A DNA stretch of 39,350 nt from Haloplasmatales bacterium 4B. Its GTDB lineage: Bacteria; Bacillota_I; Bacilli_A; Haloplasmatales; Haloplasmataceae. Each line of letters starts with the position of its first letter. The stretch's first letter is position 1. Below the pieces are notes generated by a model. It saw only the letters and a program-made list of their open reading frames with translations, was not told where the DNA came from and did no database searches. Position numbers and translations under genes: made by a program. The stretch is taken from contig NSKI01000021.1 in the NCBI GenBank assembly GCA_003586005.1, positions 1-39,350 of the forward strand, written 5' to 3'. Below are positions 25,956 to 34,924 of the stretch, piece after piece.

Positions 25956-27718
25956 TATCCCACCAACTTCCCAGATTCATTATCCACATTCATTTGTTTT
26001 GTATATAACTCATTATATAATTTATTGTTCAGAAGCAATTGTTCATGAGTTCCTTCTGCAGCTATCTTTCCTTCATCTAAAACAAATATCTTATCAACAT
26101 TTTTAAGGGTTGATAAACGATGTGCGATTACTATACTTGTTTTGTCTTTCATTAAATGATCTAACGCCTCTTGAACTAAGTTTTCTGACTCATTATCTAA
26201 ACTTGAAGTTGCTTCATCTAATAATAGAATATCAGAATTTTTAAGTATTGCCCTGGCAATTGCTATTCTTTGTTTTTGACCGCCTGATAATTTATTACCT
26301 AATTCGCCTATTTGCGTATCATACTTTTCTTCACACTTATCAATAAATTGATGAGCACAAGCTAGTTTACTTACTGAGACTATTTTTTCTAAACTTATGT
26401 CCTCAATGACATTTCCATATTGAATGTTTTCTTTAATACTTTCAGGGAAAAGATATGTATCTTGTGAAACCAAGGCCATATTATTTCTTAAAGACTCTAG
26501 ACTCCATTTTTTTATGTCTTTACCAAAAACTCTAATTTCTCCATCATAAGTATCATAATAACCTTGTAAAAGTGATATTAAAGTGCTTTTACCGCTACCA
26601 CTATGTCCGACAATAGCAATCTTTTCTCCCTTCTTGATTTTTATATTTAAATTATTTAAAACCTGATTTCTGCTAGAATAAGAAAAATTAACATTACAAA
26701 ACTCAATTAAATAATCAAAATCTTGATCATTAATTGAATAAATGTTACCATCTTTTTTTTCTAATTTTTCGTCTAATATTTCAAATATTCTTACAGAAGA
26801 AGCCAATTCCACTTTAGCCTGTGAAACTAATCTAGGAATTTGTATAACTGGATTTGTTATAAAATTTAATAAATTAATAAAAGCAAGTAAACTACCAACA
26901 CTCATTTCTTCTTGAATTACATAGTAACCTCCAACAAAAAAACAGATAAAAAAAGGTAATAGAGAAAATAATTCAGAAAAACTATTTATAAACGCTTTTC
27001 TTTTTCCAATTTTTTTACCTAAGTGTACACTTTTTTCTACTTCTTGTTGATAAGTTTTATTAAGGGTTTTTTCTAAAGTATATGATTTACTCACTTCTAC
27101 CCCTTTAATAAAGTCTTGAACTAAAGAATTTATAACACCTAACTTATCCTGTAATTTTTTACTAATTGATCCTATAGGCTTACTTAATAAACTAACTACA
27201 ATTATTATTATTGGAAATACTGATATGCTGATAAGCGTCAATTTCCAACTAAGTATTAGCAAATAACTAAGCGCTAATATTCCAGTTAAAATTAATCGTA
27301 ATAGATTTGGTAAGGTATTCTCAATATAATTTTTTATTTTATTGATATCATTTGTTGAACGTGATATATAATCACCTGTATGTTTACTTGTAAAAGTCTT
27401 AATTTCTAATTCATTTAACTGATTAACTAGCCTGTTTCTAAGTGATTTTACAGTCCTTTCAGAACAAATACCAATAATCAACGTTCTTACATATGAAAAA
27501 ATAATTTGTAATAAAGATAGCCCTAATAGAAAATAAAATGAATATAGAAATAATTCCATGCTACTATCTATAACAGCATCGGTCATATTCTTTAAAAAAA
27601 ACGATATAGAAATCTGAATTAAAGATAAACCAACAATAAATATAATACCCAAAATAAAAAAACTTTTATTGGGCATCATTTTAATTATTCGTTTATATGT
27701 ACCTTTTTGTTTTACCAT
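25955..27718 (-). CDS. ABC half-exporter, first of pair (type IV)
   Basis: 587 residues with six membrane helices, HTGDYISRSTNDI as coupling region, and a nucleotide-binding domain with GHSGSGKST, LSGGQKQRIAIARAIL, ILLLDEATSSLD and AHRLST. Both halves thus keep a consensus catalytic Glu, unlike many heterodimers in which one site is degenerate. AGGAGGAG precedes the ATG. A good promoter and an inverted repeat lie just upstream. A MarR-type repressor is often encoded beside such pairs, but none is here. Confidence 0.9.
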   Translation of the reverse strand: MVKQKGTYKRIIKMMPNKSFFILGIIFIVGLSLIQISISFFLKNMTDAVIDSSMELFLYSFYFLLGLSLLQIIFSYVRTLIIGICSERTVKSLRNRLVNQLNELEIKTFTSKHTGDYISRSTNDINKIKNYIENTLPNLLRLILTGILALSYLLILSWKLTLISISVFPIIIIVVSLLSKPIGSISKKLQDKLGVINSLVQDFIKGVEVSKSYTLEKTLNKTYQQEVEKSVHLGKKIGKRKAFINSFSELFSLLPFFICFFVGGYYVIQEEMSVGSLLAFINLLNFITNPVIQIPRLVSQAKVELASSVRIFEILDEKLEKKDGNIYSINDQDFDYLIEFCNVNFSYSSRNQVLNNLNIKIKKGEKIAIVGHSGSGKSTLISLLQGYYDTYDGEIRVFGKDIKKWSLESLRNNMALVSQDTYLFPESIKENIQYGNVIEDISLEKIVSVSKLACAHQFIDKCEEKYDTQIGELGNKLSGGQKQRIAIARAILKNSDILLLDEATSSLDNESENLVQEALDHLMKDKTSIVIAHRLSTLKNVDKIFVLDEGKIAAEGTHEQLLLNNKLYNELYTKQMNVDNESGKLVG

Positions 27719-27734
27719 AGCTCCTCCTTTTATT

Positions 27735-27754
27735 GTAACAATGTTTTGTTATAC
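27735..27754. promoter_or_regulatory. Candidate operator of the ABC exporter operon
   Basis: GTAACAATGTTTTGTTATAC: TAACA and TGTTA arms with 6 bases between, located between the -10 box and the ribosome-binding site. The size and placement would suit a MarR- or TetR-type repressor encoded elsewhere. Confidence 0.45.
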
Positions 27755-27758
27755 TCTC

Positions 27759-27786
27759 ATTATAATATAATATTTGGAAATGTCAA
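27759..27786 (-). promoter_or_regulatory. Sigma-A-type promoter of the ABC exporter operon
   Basis: On the minus strand TTGACA (27781-27786), a 16-base spacer and TATAAT (27759-27764). Confidence 0.8.
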
Positions 27787-27873
27787 ACTTTTGTTGAAAA
27801 TACATATTTATTTATTAACTGGTTATATTTTAAATACAAACATCATAATTAATATTTAATAATTTTAAAAAAC

Positions 27874-28063
27874 TTTACATTTTTTGCATAAAAAGTAAAT
27901 AGTAAACTCATAATATTAATGCAACGAAGAAGTTGCACAATTTCATAATGAATCCCCCCCTATTCTTCTATCATACTTCTCCTCTCCCTTTCACATATAC
28001 TTACTTAGTGACTTATGTCACATCCTATCACTTCACGACCATCGAAAGATGGTCATTTTTTTT
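27874..28063 (+). ncRNA. Candidate small RNA with C-rich linker, including promoter
   Basis: An open-frame-free stretch ends in a classic terminator (28037-28063). Upstream lie TTTACA (27874-27879) and TAAATA (27896-27901) 16 bases apart. The expected transcript of about 155 bases contains TGCAAC/GTTGCA (27920-27937) and GTGAC/GTCAC (28008-28021) hairpins, joined by a pyrimidine-rich linker with CCCCCCC and CTCCTCTCCC. C-rich unpaired stretches that can pair with Shine-Dalgarno sequences are typical of regulatory RNAs in Bacillota. The identity is inference; no known RNA family is recognised. Confidence 0.45.
28037..28063 (+). terminator. Rho-independent terminator, plus strand
   Basis: GACCATC-GAAA-GATGGTC followed by A and eight T residues. 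It has a GNRA tetraloop and no protein-coding gene before it. Confidence 0.88.
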
Positions 28064-28121
28064 ATTAGTCATAATTTTCAAATATTTATGATATAATATA
28101 AAAAAAGCAGAGGAGGATTAA

Positions 28122-28605
28122 ATTACAGACATAAGTACAGCTGATTTCATTCCTGGTAAGGAGGCAAAGGCCTATAATGGCTTGGGCAAAGGAGCGACGT
28201 TAGAACGAAACATATCGGTAAAGATATATTAGCTGAATTTAAAAATATTGTAGGGGTGAAATTAAAGGTTACAAACAAGCATTAGATGATGCAAGAGAAA
28301 TCGCAATTAACAGAATGATAGAAGAGGCAACTAAATTAGGCGCTAATGCTGTTATTAGTTTTAGATTTCAATCAGCTGCAATAATGCAAGGTGCAGTAGA
28401 AATGGTAACCTATGGAATAAAAATATATCTTGTTATCTTGCAAAAAAGATTTATCGCAAAATTATTTGACATTATACTAATAATAATTATATTTATATTC
28501 ATAATTAATAATAACTCAAAATTTATTTTTGGATTATTTTTATACTTTTATCTATTTATTACACAAATTATTTTAAGTGGTCAATCTATTATTATACTAA
28601 TTTAA
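28122..28605 (+). pseudogene. UPF0145/YbjQ-family pseudogene
   Basis: The three frames together spell a YbjQ-like protein: STADFIPGKEAKAYNGLGK, then GKDILAEFKNIVG, then GEIKGYKQALDDAREIA, then KLGANAVISFRFQSAAIMQG. A missing base near 28212 and another near 28255 break the frame. The codon after GAGGAGG, where ATG is expected, is ATT (28122). The part after about residue 100 turns into a hydrophobic tail unlike the family. Only the piece from 28315 is an intact ORF and it should not be treated as a gene. Sequencing error could explain one indel but hardly all three defects. Confidence 0.75.
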
Positions 28606-28776
28606 GTGTTTTTAAAATACATCTAAGAGAAACCATTATAAATATATTTGTATTTTTAAGTTTTATTAGAGAGATGTTTCTTATAATCTCCTTTATATAC
28701 TCTATTATTAATTTTTTTTATTATTAAGAAATAATTATTATCAGCCAATACACGACAAAATTTTAAAAAAATAAAT

Positions 28777-28809
28777 AAACAACCATTACTTTTAACGTAA
28801 TGGTTGTTT
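28777..28809 (-). terminator. Terminator after ffh
   Basis: AAACAACCATTAC and GTAATGGTTGTTT form a perfect 13-bp stem with a 7-base loop. T-rich sequence follows on the minus strand. It ends the recG-to-ffh block. Confidence 0.88.
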
Positions 28810-28839
28810 TAGTTACTTATTTACTTGTAATTATATAGC

Positions 28840-30255
28840 CTACATCCATGGTCTTCTATTTCCACGATTCTTACCTTTACCTTTTGAACTAGTAGCTCCG
28901 CTAGGTAAATTCGAACTTGGTTTCCCCATACCACTCATCATTTTTTCCATATCTTTTGGATTCATATTCATCATCTGTTTCATCATTTTCCGCATTTCTT
29001 CAAACTGTTTAGTCATTCTATTAACTTCAGAAACATCTCGGCCAGAACCTTTTGAAATTCTAGATTTACGACTTGAATTAATTAAATCTGGGTTTCTTCT
29101 CTCTTTTTCAGTCATTGAGCCAATAATTGCTTCAATATAATTAAATTGATTTTCATCAATATCAATATTTTTAAGTTTTGAACTAATCCCAGGAATTAAT
29201 TTAAGCATTCCTTTTAAATTTCCTAAACGTTTTATTTGTTTAATTTGTTTTAGAAAATCATTATAATCAAAAGTTGCATTTTTAAATTTCTTAGCCATCA
29301 TTTCTGCTTCTTCTTCATCAATGGAATCTTGAGCTTTTTCAATTAATGAGAGTACATCTCCCATCCCCAGAATTCGACTAGCCATTCTTTCAGGATGAAA
29401 TACTTCTAATTGATCTAGCTTTTCACCAAGACCCATAAACTTGATTGGAACACCAGTAACATGACGAATAGATAAAGCCGCCCCACCTCGGGTATCTCCA
29501 TCAAGTTTAGTAAGTATTGCTCCGGTAACATTTATTTGTTCATGAAAAGAATTTGCGACATTAACGGCATCTTGTCCAGTCATGGCATCTACTGTTAATA
29601 ATATTTCATCAGGTTTAACAATATCTTTAATGTCTTTTAACTCTTGCATTAATTCTTCATTGATATGAAAGCGGCCAGCAGTATCGATTATAACTAAATC
29701 GTGATGATTTTCTTTGGCAAATTCTAAAGCTTTTTGAACAATCTCGACTGGTTTATGTTCTGTTCCCATTTCAAAAGTAGGAACACTTAATTGTTTTCCA
29801 ATTGTCACTAATTGATCAACTGCTGCAGGTCTATAAACGTCAGCTGCAACTAATAATGGTTTTTTATTGAATTTTTTACGACAATATAAAGCTAACTTTC
29901 CTGAATGAGTTGTTTTTCCAGCCCCATTTAATCCTACCATCATAAAAATAGTAATACCTTGAATTTTAAAAGTTAAATTCTCTGTTTCTTCACCCATAAT
30001 GTTTTTTAATTCATCGTGAACGATTTTAACAACTTGTTGTCCTGGAGTAAGAGATTTTAAAACTTTTTCTCCTTTTGCTTTTTGTTTTACTTCATTTGTA
30101 AATTCTTTAACTACTTTAAAATTTACGTCAGCCTCAAGTAAAGAAAGTCTTACTTCACGCATCATTGTTTCAATATCAACTTCATTTAAAGCACCACGCC
30201 CTGTTACCGTTTTAAGTGCTTTTTGTAATCTATCTGATAAACTATCAAATGCCAT
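28840..30255 (-). CDS. ffh: Signal recognition particle GTPase Ffh
   Basis: 471 residues. N domain, then G domain with GLNGAGKTTHSGKL (P-loop), DVYRPAAVDQL, DTAGRFHIN and LTKLDGDTRGG, then a Met-rich M domain ending MMKQMMNMNPKDMEKMMSG, which binds signal peptides and SRP RNA. It guides membrane proteins to FtsY at the membrane. GAGGAG precedes the ATG. It is the last gene of the housekeeping block and is followed by a strong terminator. No SRP RNA gene is recognised in the window. Confidence 0.97.
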   Translation of the reverse strand: MAFDSLSDRLQKALKTVTGRGALNEVDIETMMREVRLSLLEADVNFKVVKEFTNEVKQKAKGEKVLKSLTPGQQVVKIVHDELKNIMGEETENLTFKIQGITIFMMVGLNGAGKTTHSGKLALYCRKKFNKKPLLVAADVYRPAAVDQLVTIGKQLSVPTFEMGTEHKPVEIVQKALEFAKENHHDLVIIDTAGRFHINEELMQELKDIKDIVKPDEILLTVDAMTGQDAVNVANSFHEQINVTGAILTKLDGDTRGGAALSIRHVTGVPIKFMGLGEKLDQLEVFHPERMASRILGMGDVLSLIEKAQDSIDEEEAEMMAKKFKNATFDYNDFLKQIKQIKRLGNLKGMLKLIPGISSKLKNIDIDENQFNYIEAIIGSMTEKERRNPDLINSSRKSRISKGSGRDVSEVNRMTKQFEEMRKMMKQMMNMNPKDMEKMMSGMGKPSSNLPSGATSSKGKGKNRGNRRPWM

Positions 30256-30270
30256 TAAGATAACTCCTCT

Positions 30271-30597
30271 CTATTCTAAATCTTGTAATTTTTCGATATA
30301 TTCACTAATATTTTGGTCATTAGCAGATGTTTTTTTCATATCACGAAAGATAATTTGTCTTTGATTAAATTTACTCAACAATTTTAATACTTCTTCATAA
30401 TGTTCTAATTGTTTAATTGTTCTTTGAATATTATCAAAAATCGCACTTCTACTGACGTTAAATTGATCTGCAATTTCTTTCAGACTAAAATCTTCATAAA
30501 AATATAGTTTCATATATTTTAATTGTTTATCTGTAATTAAACCAGAATAAAAATCTAATAACATATTTATTTTAAGTGTTTTTTCAAAATCAATCAA
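30271..30597 (-). CDS. ylxM: YlxM/p13 family helix-turn-helix protein
   Basis: 108 residues: LTDKQ-type opening (LITDKQLKYMKLYFYEDFSLKEIADQFNVSRSAIFDNIQRT), a sigma-region-4-like helix-turn-helix found always between ftsY and ffh in Bacillota, where it is linked to SRP function. The start is TTG at 30597, 12 bases after the ftsY stop, since no in-frame ATG precedes the conserved part. It is intact. Confidence 0.92.
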   Translation of the reverse strand: MIDFEKTLKINMLLDFYSGLITDKQLKYMKLYFYEDFSLKEIADQFNVSRSAIFDNIQRTIKQLEHYEEVLKLLSKFNQRQIIFRDMKKTSANDQNISEYIEKLQDLE

Positions 30598-30609
30598 CTA
30601 TATCACCAA

Positions 30610-31617
30610 CTATTCAAACATATCAGAAAATAAACCATAAATGTATTGTTCAATATCAAAATATTCTATATCTGTAATCTTTTCACCTAGAGTAACAAAT
30701 TTTATCGGTAGTCCTAGTTCATTTCTTATTGCTAGTACAATACCGCCTTTTGCAGTTCCATCAAGTTTTGTTAATACTATTCCAGAAACAGCAGTTGCTT
30801 CAGTGAAAGATTTAGCTTGATTCAGACCGTTTTGGCCTGTTGTTGCATCAATTACTAACAAAGTATCATGGGGTGAACCCGGTACTTCACGACTAATTAC
30901 GCGATGAACTTTTTCTAGCTCTTTCATCAAGTTAACTTTAGTTTGAAGTCTTCCTGCAGTATCACATAATAATACATCAATGTTATTTTTTTTAGCAGCT
31001 TGTATTGCTTCATACATTACAGCTGCAGGGTCTGAACCCTCAGTTTTTGTGATACATTCACAGCCAACTCTTTCAGCCCAAACCTTTAATTGATCAATAG
31101 CTCCAGCTCTAAACGTGTCTCCTGCAGCCATCATTACTTTTTTACCTTCTAATTTAAGCTTATAGGCTATTTTACCTATAGAAGTTGTTTTACCGACACC
31201 ATTAACACCAACAAATAAGAGGATTGTTAATCCATCTTCATTTATATTTAAATTTGTATTTACAATTTCATCTTTCACATAAATTTCAAACATTTTATCA
31301 ATTATAATTTGCTGAAACTCATTCATATTCTGCAAATTACGCATTCTAACATCAGCTTTTAGTTTTTCAATTATATCTAAAACAGTATTTACACCAATGT
31401 CAGCCATGATAAAAATCTCTTCTAGTTCATCAAATAAATCATCGTTAATTACATCATATGATTCAAATAATGCTTTTAATCTTGACATCATTGAATTACG
31501 AGATTTTTCCATTCCCTGTTTATACTTATTAGCCTGGTCATATATAATTTGTTCATCAACTGTCATTTGATCCTTATTTTTATTAAATATATTTTTTATA
31601 TTATTAAATATACCCAT
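30610..31617 (-). CDS. ftsY: SRP receptor GTPase FtsY
   Basis: 335 residues, a short FtsY with almost no acidic A domain. The NG domain has GVNGVGKTTSIGK, AAGDTFRAGAIDQL, CDTAGRLQTKVNL and LTKLDGTAKGG. It receives SRP-ribosome complexes at the membrane. TAGGAG lies upstream of the ATG. The hairpin between smc and ftsY may attenuate or process the transcript. Confidence 0.97.
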   Translation of the reverse strand: MGIFNNIKNIFNKNKDQMTVDEQIIYDQANKYKQGMEKSRNSMMSRLKALFESYDVINDDLFDELEEIFIMADIGVNTVLDIIEKLKADVRMRNLQNMNEFQQIIIDKMFEIYVKDEIVNTNLNINEDGLTILLFVGVNGVGKTTSIGKIAYKLKLEGKKVMMAAGDTFRAGAIDQLKVWAERVGCECITKTEGSDPAAVMYEAIQAAKKNNIDVLLCDTAGRLQTKVNLMKELEKVHRVISREVPGSPHDTLLVIDATTGQNGLNQAKSFTEATAVSGIVLTKLDGTAKGGIVLAIRNELGLPIKFVTLGEKITDIEYFDIEQYIYGLFSDMFE

Positions 31618-31775
31618 GCATATCGCTCCTAAAAAAATTAATCTACAATCCTTATATTATACCATACAACATATTAATATACAAAAGCAATTTATATCCA
31701 TTTTAAAGTTAATAAATTTAATTTTTTTTATAATTTTTACATTTCTTAATCTCGAATATGGAAGACTTAAGCAAT

Positions 31776-31803
31776 TAAGGAGCGATTTTTCGCTCCTTAA
31801 TTA
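31776..31803. repeat. Hairpin between smc and ftsY
   Basis: AATTAAGGAGCGA and TCGCTCCTTAATT form a perfect stem around a short T loop. Neither side has a strong T run, so it could be a weak terminator, an RNA-processing site or a 3'-end stabiliser for the smc mRNA. Confidence 0.6.
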
Positions 31804-31818
31804 TTTAAATAATTTTAA

Positions 31819-34662
31819 TTATTCTTCTACCATATCTATTTCATCAATGTATTTATCTGTTTCTTCAAAGCGAACTGATACAATCGTCGTAATTCCTCTT
31901 TCTTGCATTGTTATACCATATAATATATCAGCTTGTTCCATTGTTCCTTTTCGATGAGTTATAACAATAAACTGAGTTTGGGAACTAAAAGTGCGTAAGT
32001 ATTCAGCATATCTTAAGACATTTGTTTCATCGAGTGCTGCTTCACACTCATCAAGAATACAAAATGGCACTGTTTTTACTCGTAATATCGCAAACAATAA
32101 AGAAATTGAAGTAAGTGTTTTTTGGCCACCTGATAATAAATTTGAATTTGTTAAACGAGTGCCAGGTGGTTGAGCGATAATATCAATTCCTGTATTTAAT
32201 AGATCAGTTTCATCTGTTAGAATTAATTCTGCACGTCCACCATTAAATAATTGTTGAAATACTTTATTAAATTCGATATTAATTTTATTAAATGCATCTT
32301 CAAAACGTTCAACCATCACTTCGTCTAATTCTTTAATTGAAGATAAGATATTTTCCTTTGCCTTAATTAAATCATCATAATTTGTTTTTAAAGTTATATA
32401 TCTTTCTTTAATTTGGTCAAACTCTTCAATTGCATTTACATTGACATTACCTAAGCCATCCATATGACGTCTTAAATTTCGAACTCTAATTTTAGCTACT
32501 TCATAATCTGTTTCTAAGCTAAAATTATCTTTAGCGTAATCATAAGTCATGTGATATTCATCAATAAGAAAATCTATAAGGTTATTATAACGAACATCAA
32601 TCCGATTTTTTTCAATATCAATTTCATGAAAATCTTTTTGAGTTGTTCTTACGAAACGCCCTATTTCCAAATTTTCACGCTCTAAATGTTGAATTTGTTC
32701 AACATATTCCATATTTTTAGCTCTTAAATCTCGTAAATAACCATTAATCTCATTTCTTTTTGCGAATAATTCCTGCATATTTTCTTGATCTAAACTTGTT
32801 TTTAGCTGGTCAAGCACAAGTTGTTTTGAACGCAAGTACTCCTCAAGACGAGTGTATTCAATTCGTTTTTCATAGAGACTACTATCAATTTGCTTAACTT
32901 CCTCTTCAATCTTATCTATTTTTTTAACTAATTCACCTAGTTCTTTTTTTAATACATTTAATTTTTCACTTGTTTCTTCAAGTGTTAATCTTTGTTGTAA
33001 TAATCCTGGCGTTCTTTTTTCTTGTCGTCCACCAGTCATTGAACCACCTACATGAATTACATCTCCATCTAAAGTAATAATTCGATACCTATTGTGAATT
33101 CTTTTTGAAATTTCAGTTGCACTATCTAAGGTATCACAAATCAAAACATTACCTAATAAATTTTGCATCACAACTTGATATTTTGAATCAAATTGAATCA
33201 AGTTTACAGCTAAATCTATAAACCCTTTAAAATTCCTCAAAGAATTAACCGTATTAACATCAATTAATCTAGATTTCATTGCTTCAATAGGAAGAAAAGT
33301 TGCCCTCCCCAAATTACCTTTTTTCAGATAAGTTATAGCTGATTTAGCGTCAACTACAGCGTCAACAACGATATGTTGTGTAGCTACACCTAAAGCAATT
33401 TCTATCGCATTAATATATTTTTCTTCAGTATTAATAAGGGAATCAACTGTACCTTCTATACCTCTTAAATTATTCGCATTTAATACGTTCTTAACTCCAC
33501 CATAGTAACTGTTAGAAAAGTCATTTAAAACTTGAATTTTAGAAATATAAGCATGTTTCAAAGAAGTTTTGTCATAATAAATATTCTTAGTTTTTGTAAG
33601 ATCACTTTTCTTAAAAGATAATGATTCTTGCAATGAATCTATTGAATTCTTTAATTCATGGTGACGTTCTTGTTGAAGTTGTAACTCTTTTAAATTTTCT
33701 TTAAAAACATCCTCAATGGCGTTGTCTTCATTATTGCCAATTAAAGCACGGCGTTGGCCCTCAGTATAACTAATCTTAGATGTAATATCTAACATTAAGG
33801 ATTGGTACTCAGTAATTTCTTTATCTAATGATTCTTTTAAATTATTTATTTCATTAATTTTTTCAGAATTTTTAACTTCCATTTGTTCATAATTTATAAT
33901 TTGAATCGATTGTTCTTGCATTGACTTTTCTATTTCTTTTATTCTTTTTAAAGCTAACTCAATATCGCGAACATATAAAGCTACTTCAATGTTTTGTAAC
34001 TGACCTTTTATTTCTAAATAATCTTTAGCAACTTCTGCTTGTTTTTCTAAATGTTGATATTGTATCTCAAGTTCACTTAGTATATCTTGAGCCCTTTGTA
34101 AGTTTGATTCAGTATGTTCTAAATTACGAACAGTTTCTTTCTTTCGATTTTTATATTTTAAAACTCCAGCTGCCTCTTCAATAATAGCTCTTCTTTCATC
34201 ACTCTTTGCTTCAATAACAGCACGAACCTTATCCTGGGAAATAATCGCTAAAGAGTCTGAGCCAATTCCTGAATCTAGAATAATATCTCTTATGTCTTTA
34301 AGGCGTACTTTTTGTTTATTTATAAAATAATTACTCTCACCACTTCGAAACAAACGTCTTGAAATAGATACTTCTTCATAATCTATAGGTAAGGTTTTAT
34401 CACTATTATCTAAAACTATAGTAACTTCGCAGACATTTAAAGGTGCTCGATCTTCAGTTCCATTAAAAATAACATCGGACATGGTATCTCCACGTAAACT
34501 CTTACTTGATTGTTCTCCTAAAACCCATTTTATTGCATCAGAAATATTCGATTTCCCTGAACCATTCGGACCTACAACCCCAGTTATTCCACTTTGAAAT
34601 TCAATAATCGTTTTTTCAGCAAAAGATTTAAAACCAATTGCCTCAATTCTTTTTAATAACAT
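31819..34662 (-). CDS. smc: Chromosome segregation ATPase Smc, short form
   Basis: About 947 residues from the ATG at 34662, five bases after AGGTGG (GTG at 34671 is the alternative). Walker A GPNGSGKS near residue 31, a hinge with IEGTVDSLI and HVGGSMTGGR, signature LLSGGQKTLTS and Walker B FCILDECEAALD at the C-terminus. All catalytic parts are present, yet it is over 200 residues shorter than typical Bacillota Smc (about 1,190), so the coiled-coil arms are shortened, as in mollicutes. It works with ScpA and ScpB in chromosome organisation. It is distinct from the JetC SMC in this window. Confidence 0.95.
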   Translation of the reverse strand: MLLKRIEAIGFKSFAEKTIIEFQSGITGVVGPNGSGKSNISDAIKWVLGEQSSKSLRGDTMSDVIFNGTEDRAPLNVCEVTIVLDNSDKTLPIDYEEVSISRRLFRSGESNYFINKQKVRLKDIRDIILDSGIGSDSLAIISQDKVRAVIEAKSDERRAIIEEAAGVLKYKNRKKETVRNLEHTESNLQRAQDILSELEIQYQHLEKQAEVAKDYLEIKGQLQNIEVALYVRDIELALKRIKEIEKSMQEQSIQIINYEQMEVKNSEKINEINNLKESLDKEITEYQSLMLDITSKISYTEGQRRALIGNNEDNAIEDVFKENLKELQLQQERHHELKNSIDSLQESLSFKKSDLTKTKNIYYDKTSLKHAYISKIQVLNDFSNSYYGGVKNVLNANNLRGIEGTVDSLINTEEKYINAIEIALGVATQHIVVDAVVDAKSAITYLKKGNLGRATFLPIEAMKSRLIDVNTVNSLRNFKGFIDLAVNLIQFDSKYQVVMQNLLGNVLICDTLDSATEISKRIHNRYRIITLDGDVIHVGGSMTGGRQEKRTPGLLQQRLTLEETSEKLNVLKKELGELVKKIDKIEEEVKQIDSSLYEKRIEYTRLEEYLRSKQLVLDQLKTSLDQENMQELFAKRNEINGYLRDLRAKNMEYVEQIQHLERENLEIGRFVRTTQKDFHEIDIEKNRIDVRYNNLIDFLIDEYHMTYDYAKDNFSLETDYEVAKIRVRNLRRHMDGLGNVNVNAIEEFDQIKERYITLKTNYDDLIKAKENILSSIKELDEVMVERFEDAFNKINIEFNKVFQQLFNGGRAELILTDETDLLNTGIDIIAQPPGTRLTNSNLLSGGQKTLTSISLLFAILRVKTVPFCILDECEAALDETNVLRYAEYLRTFSSQTQFIVITHRKGTMEQADILYGITMQERGITTIVSVRFEETDKYIDEIDMVEE

Positions 34663-34679
34663 CTTTACCACCTATTTTA

Positions 34680-34924
34680 ATTTATACCTATCAATTATAC
34701 AATATTTTACATAATATTGAAAGGACTCATAATAATTTCTTTATTAAATTAATTACTAACAAATTAAAAGGAAGATTAGATGTCTTCCAATTAATTTCTT
34801 TTCACTTTTTATAACCTTTTGGCATAGAGTCCTTAATACTTTTAGATATACGTAATAAGATAATAATAATTAATTTCCAAATTGTCTCGTTTTACATACA
34901 GTGTAAAATTATCTTGAATTATAA
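34680..34924. other. rnc-smc intergenic region with nested inverted repeats
   Basis: No intact gene is seen. GGAAGA/TCTTCC (34770-34788) is a hairpin followed by TTTT on the minus strand. AAGGACTC (34721-34728) and GAGTCCTT (34827-34834) are perfect complements enclosing it. A short frame ending SKSIKDSMPKGYKK follows a hydrophobic stretch but has no start codon. Confidence 0.4.

Noticed and set aside
27960-28063. SRP (4.5S) RNA gene near ffh
   Set aside because: The conserved GGAA/GNAR apical hairpin and flanking motifs of SRP RNA are not seen; the C-rich linker does not fit.
28315-28605. Plus-strand ORF of 96 residues
   Set aside because: It is the last frame of the frameshifted UPF0145 pseudogene, not a gene of its own.
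31616-31957. Plus-strand ORF of 113 residues
   Set aside because: It runs antisense to the smc 3' end and the smc-ftsY spacer, has no family features and low-complexity composition.
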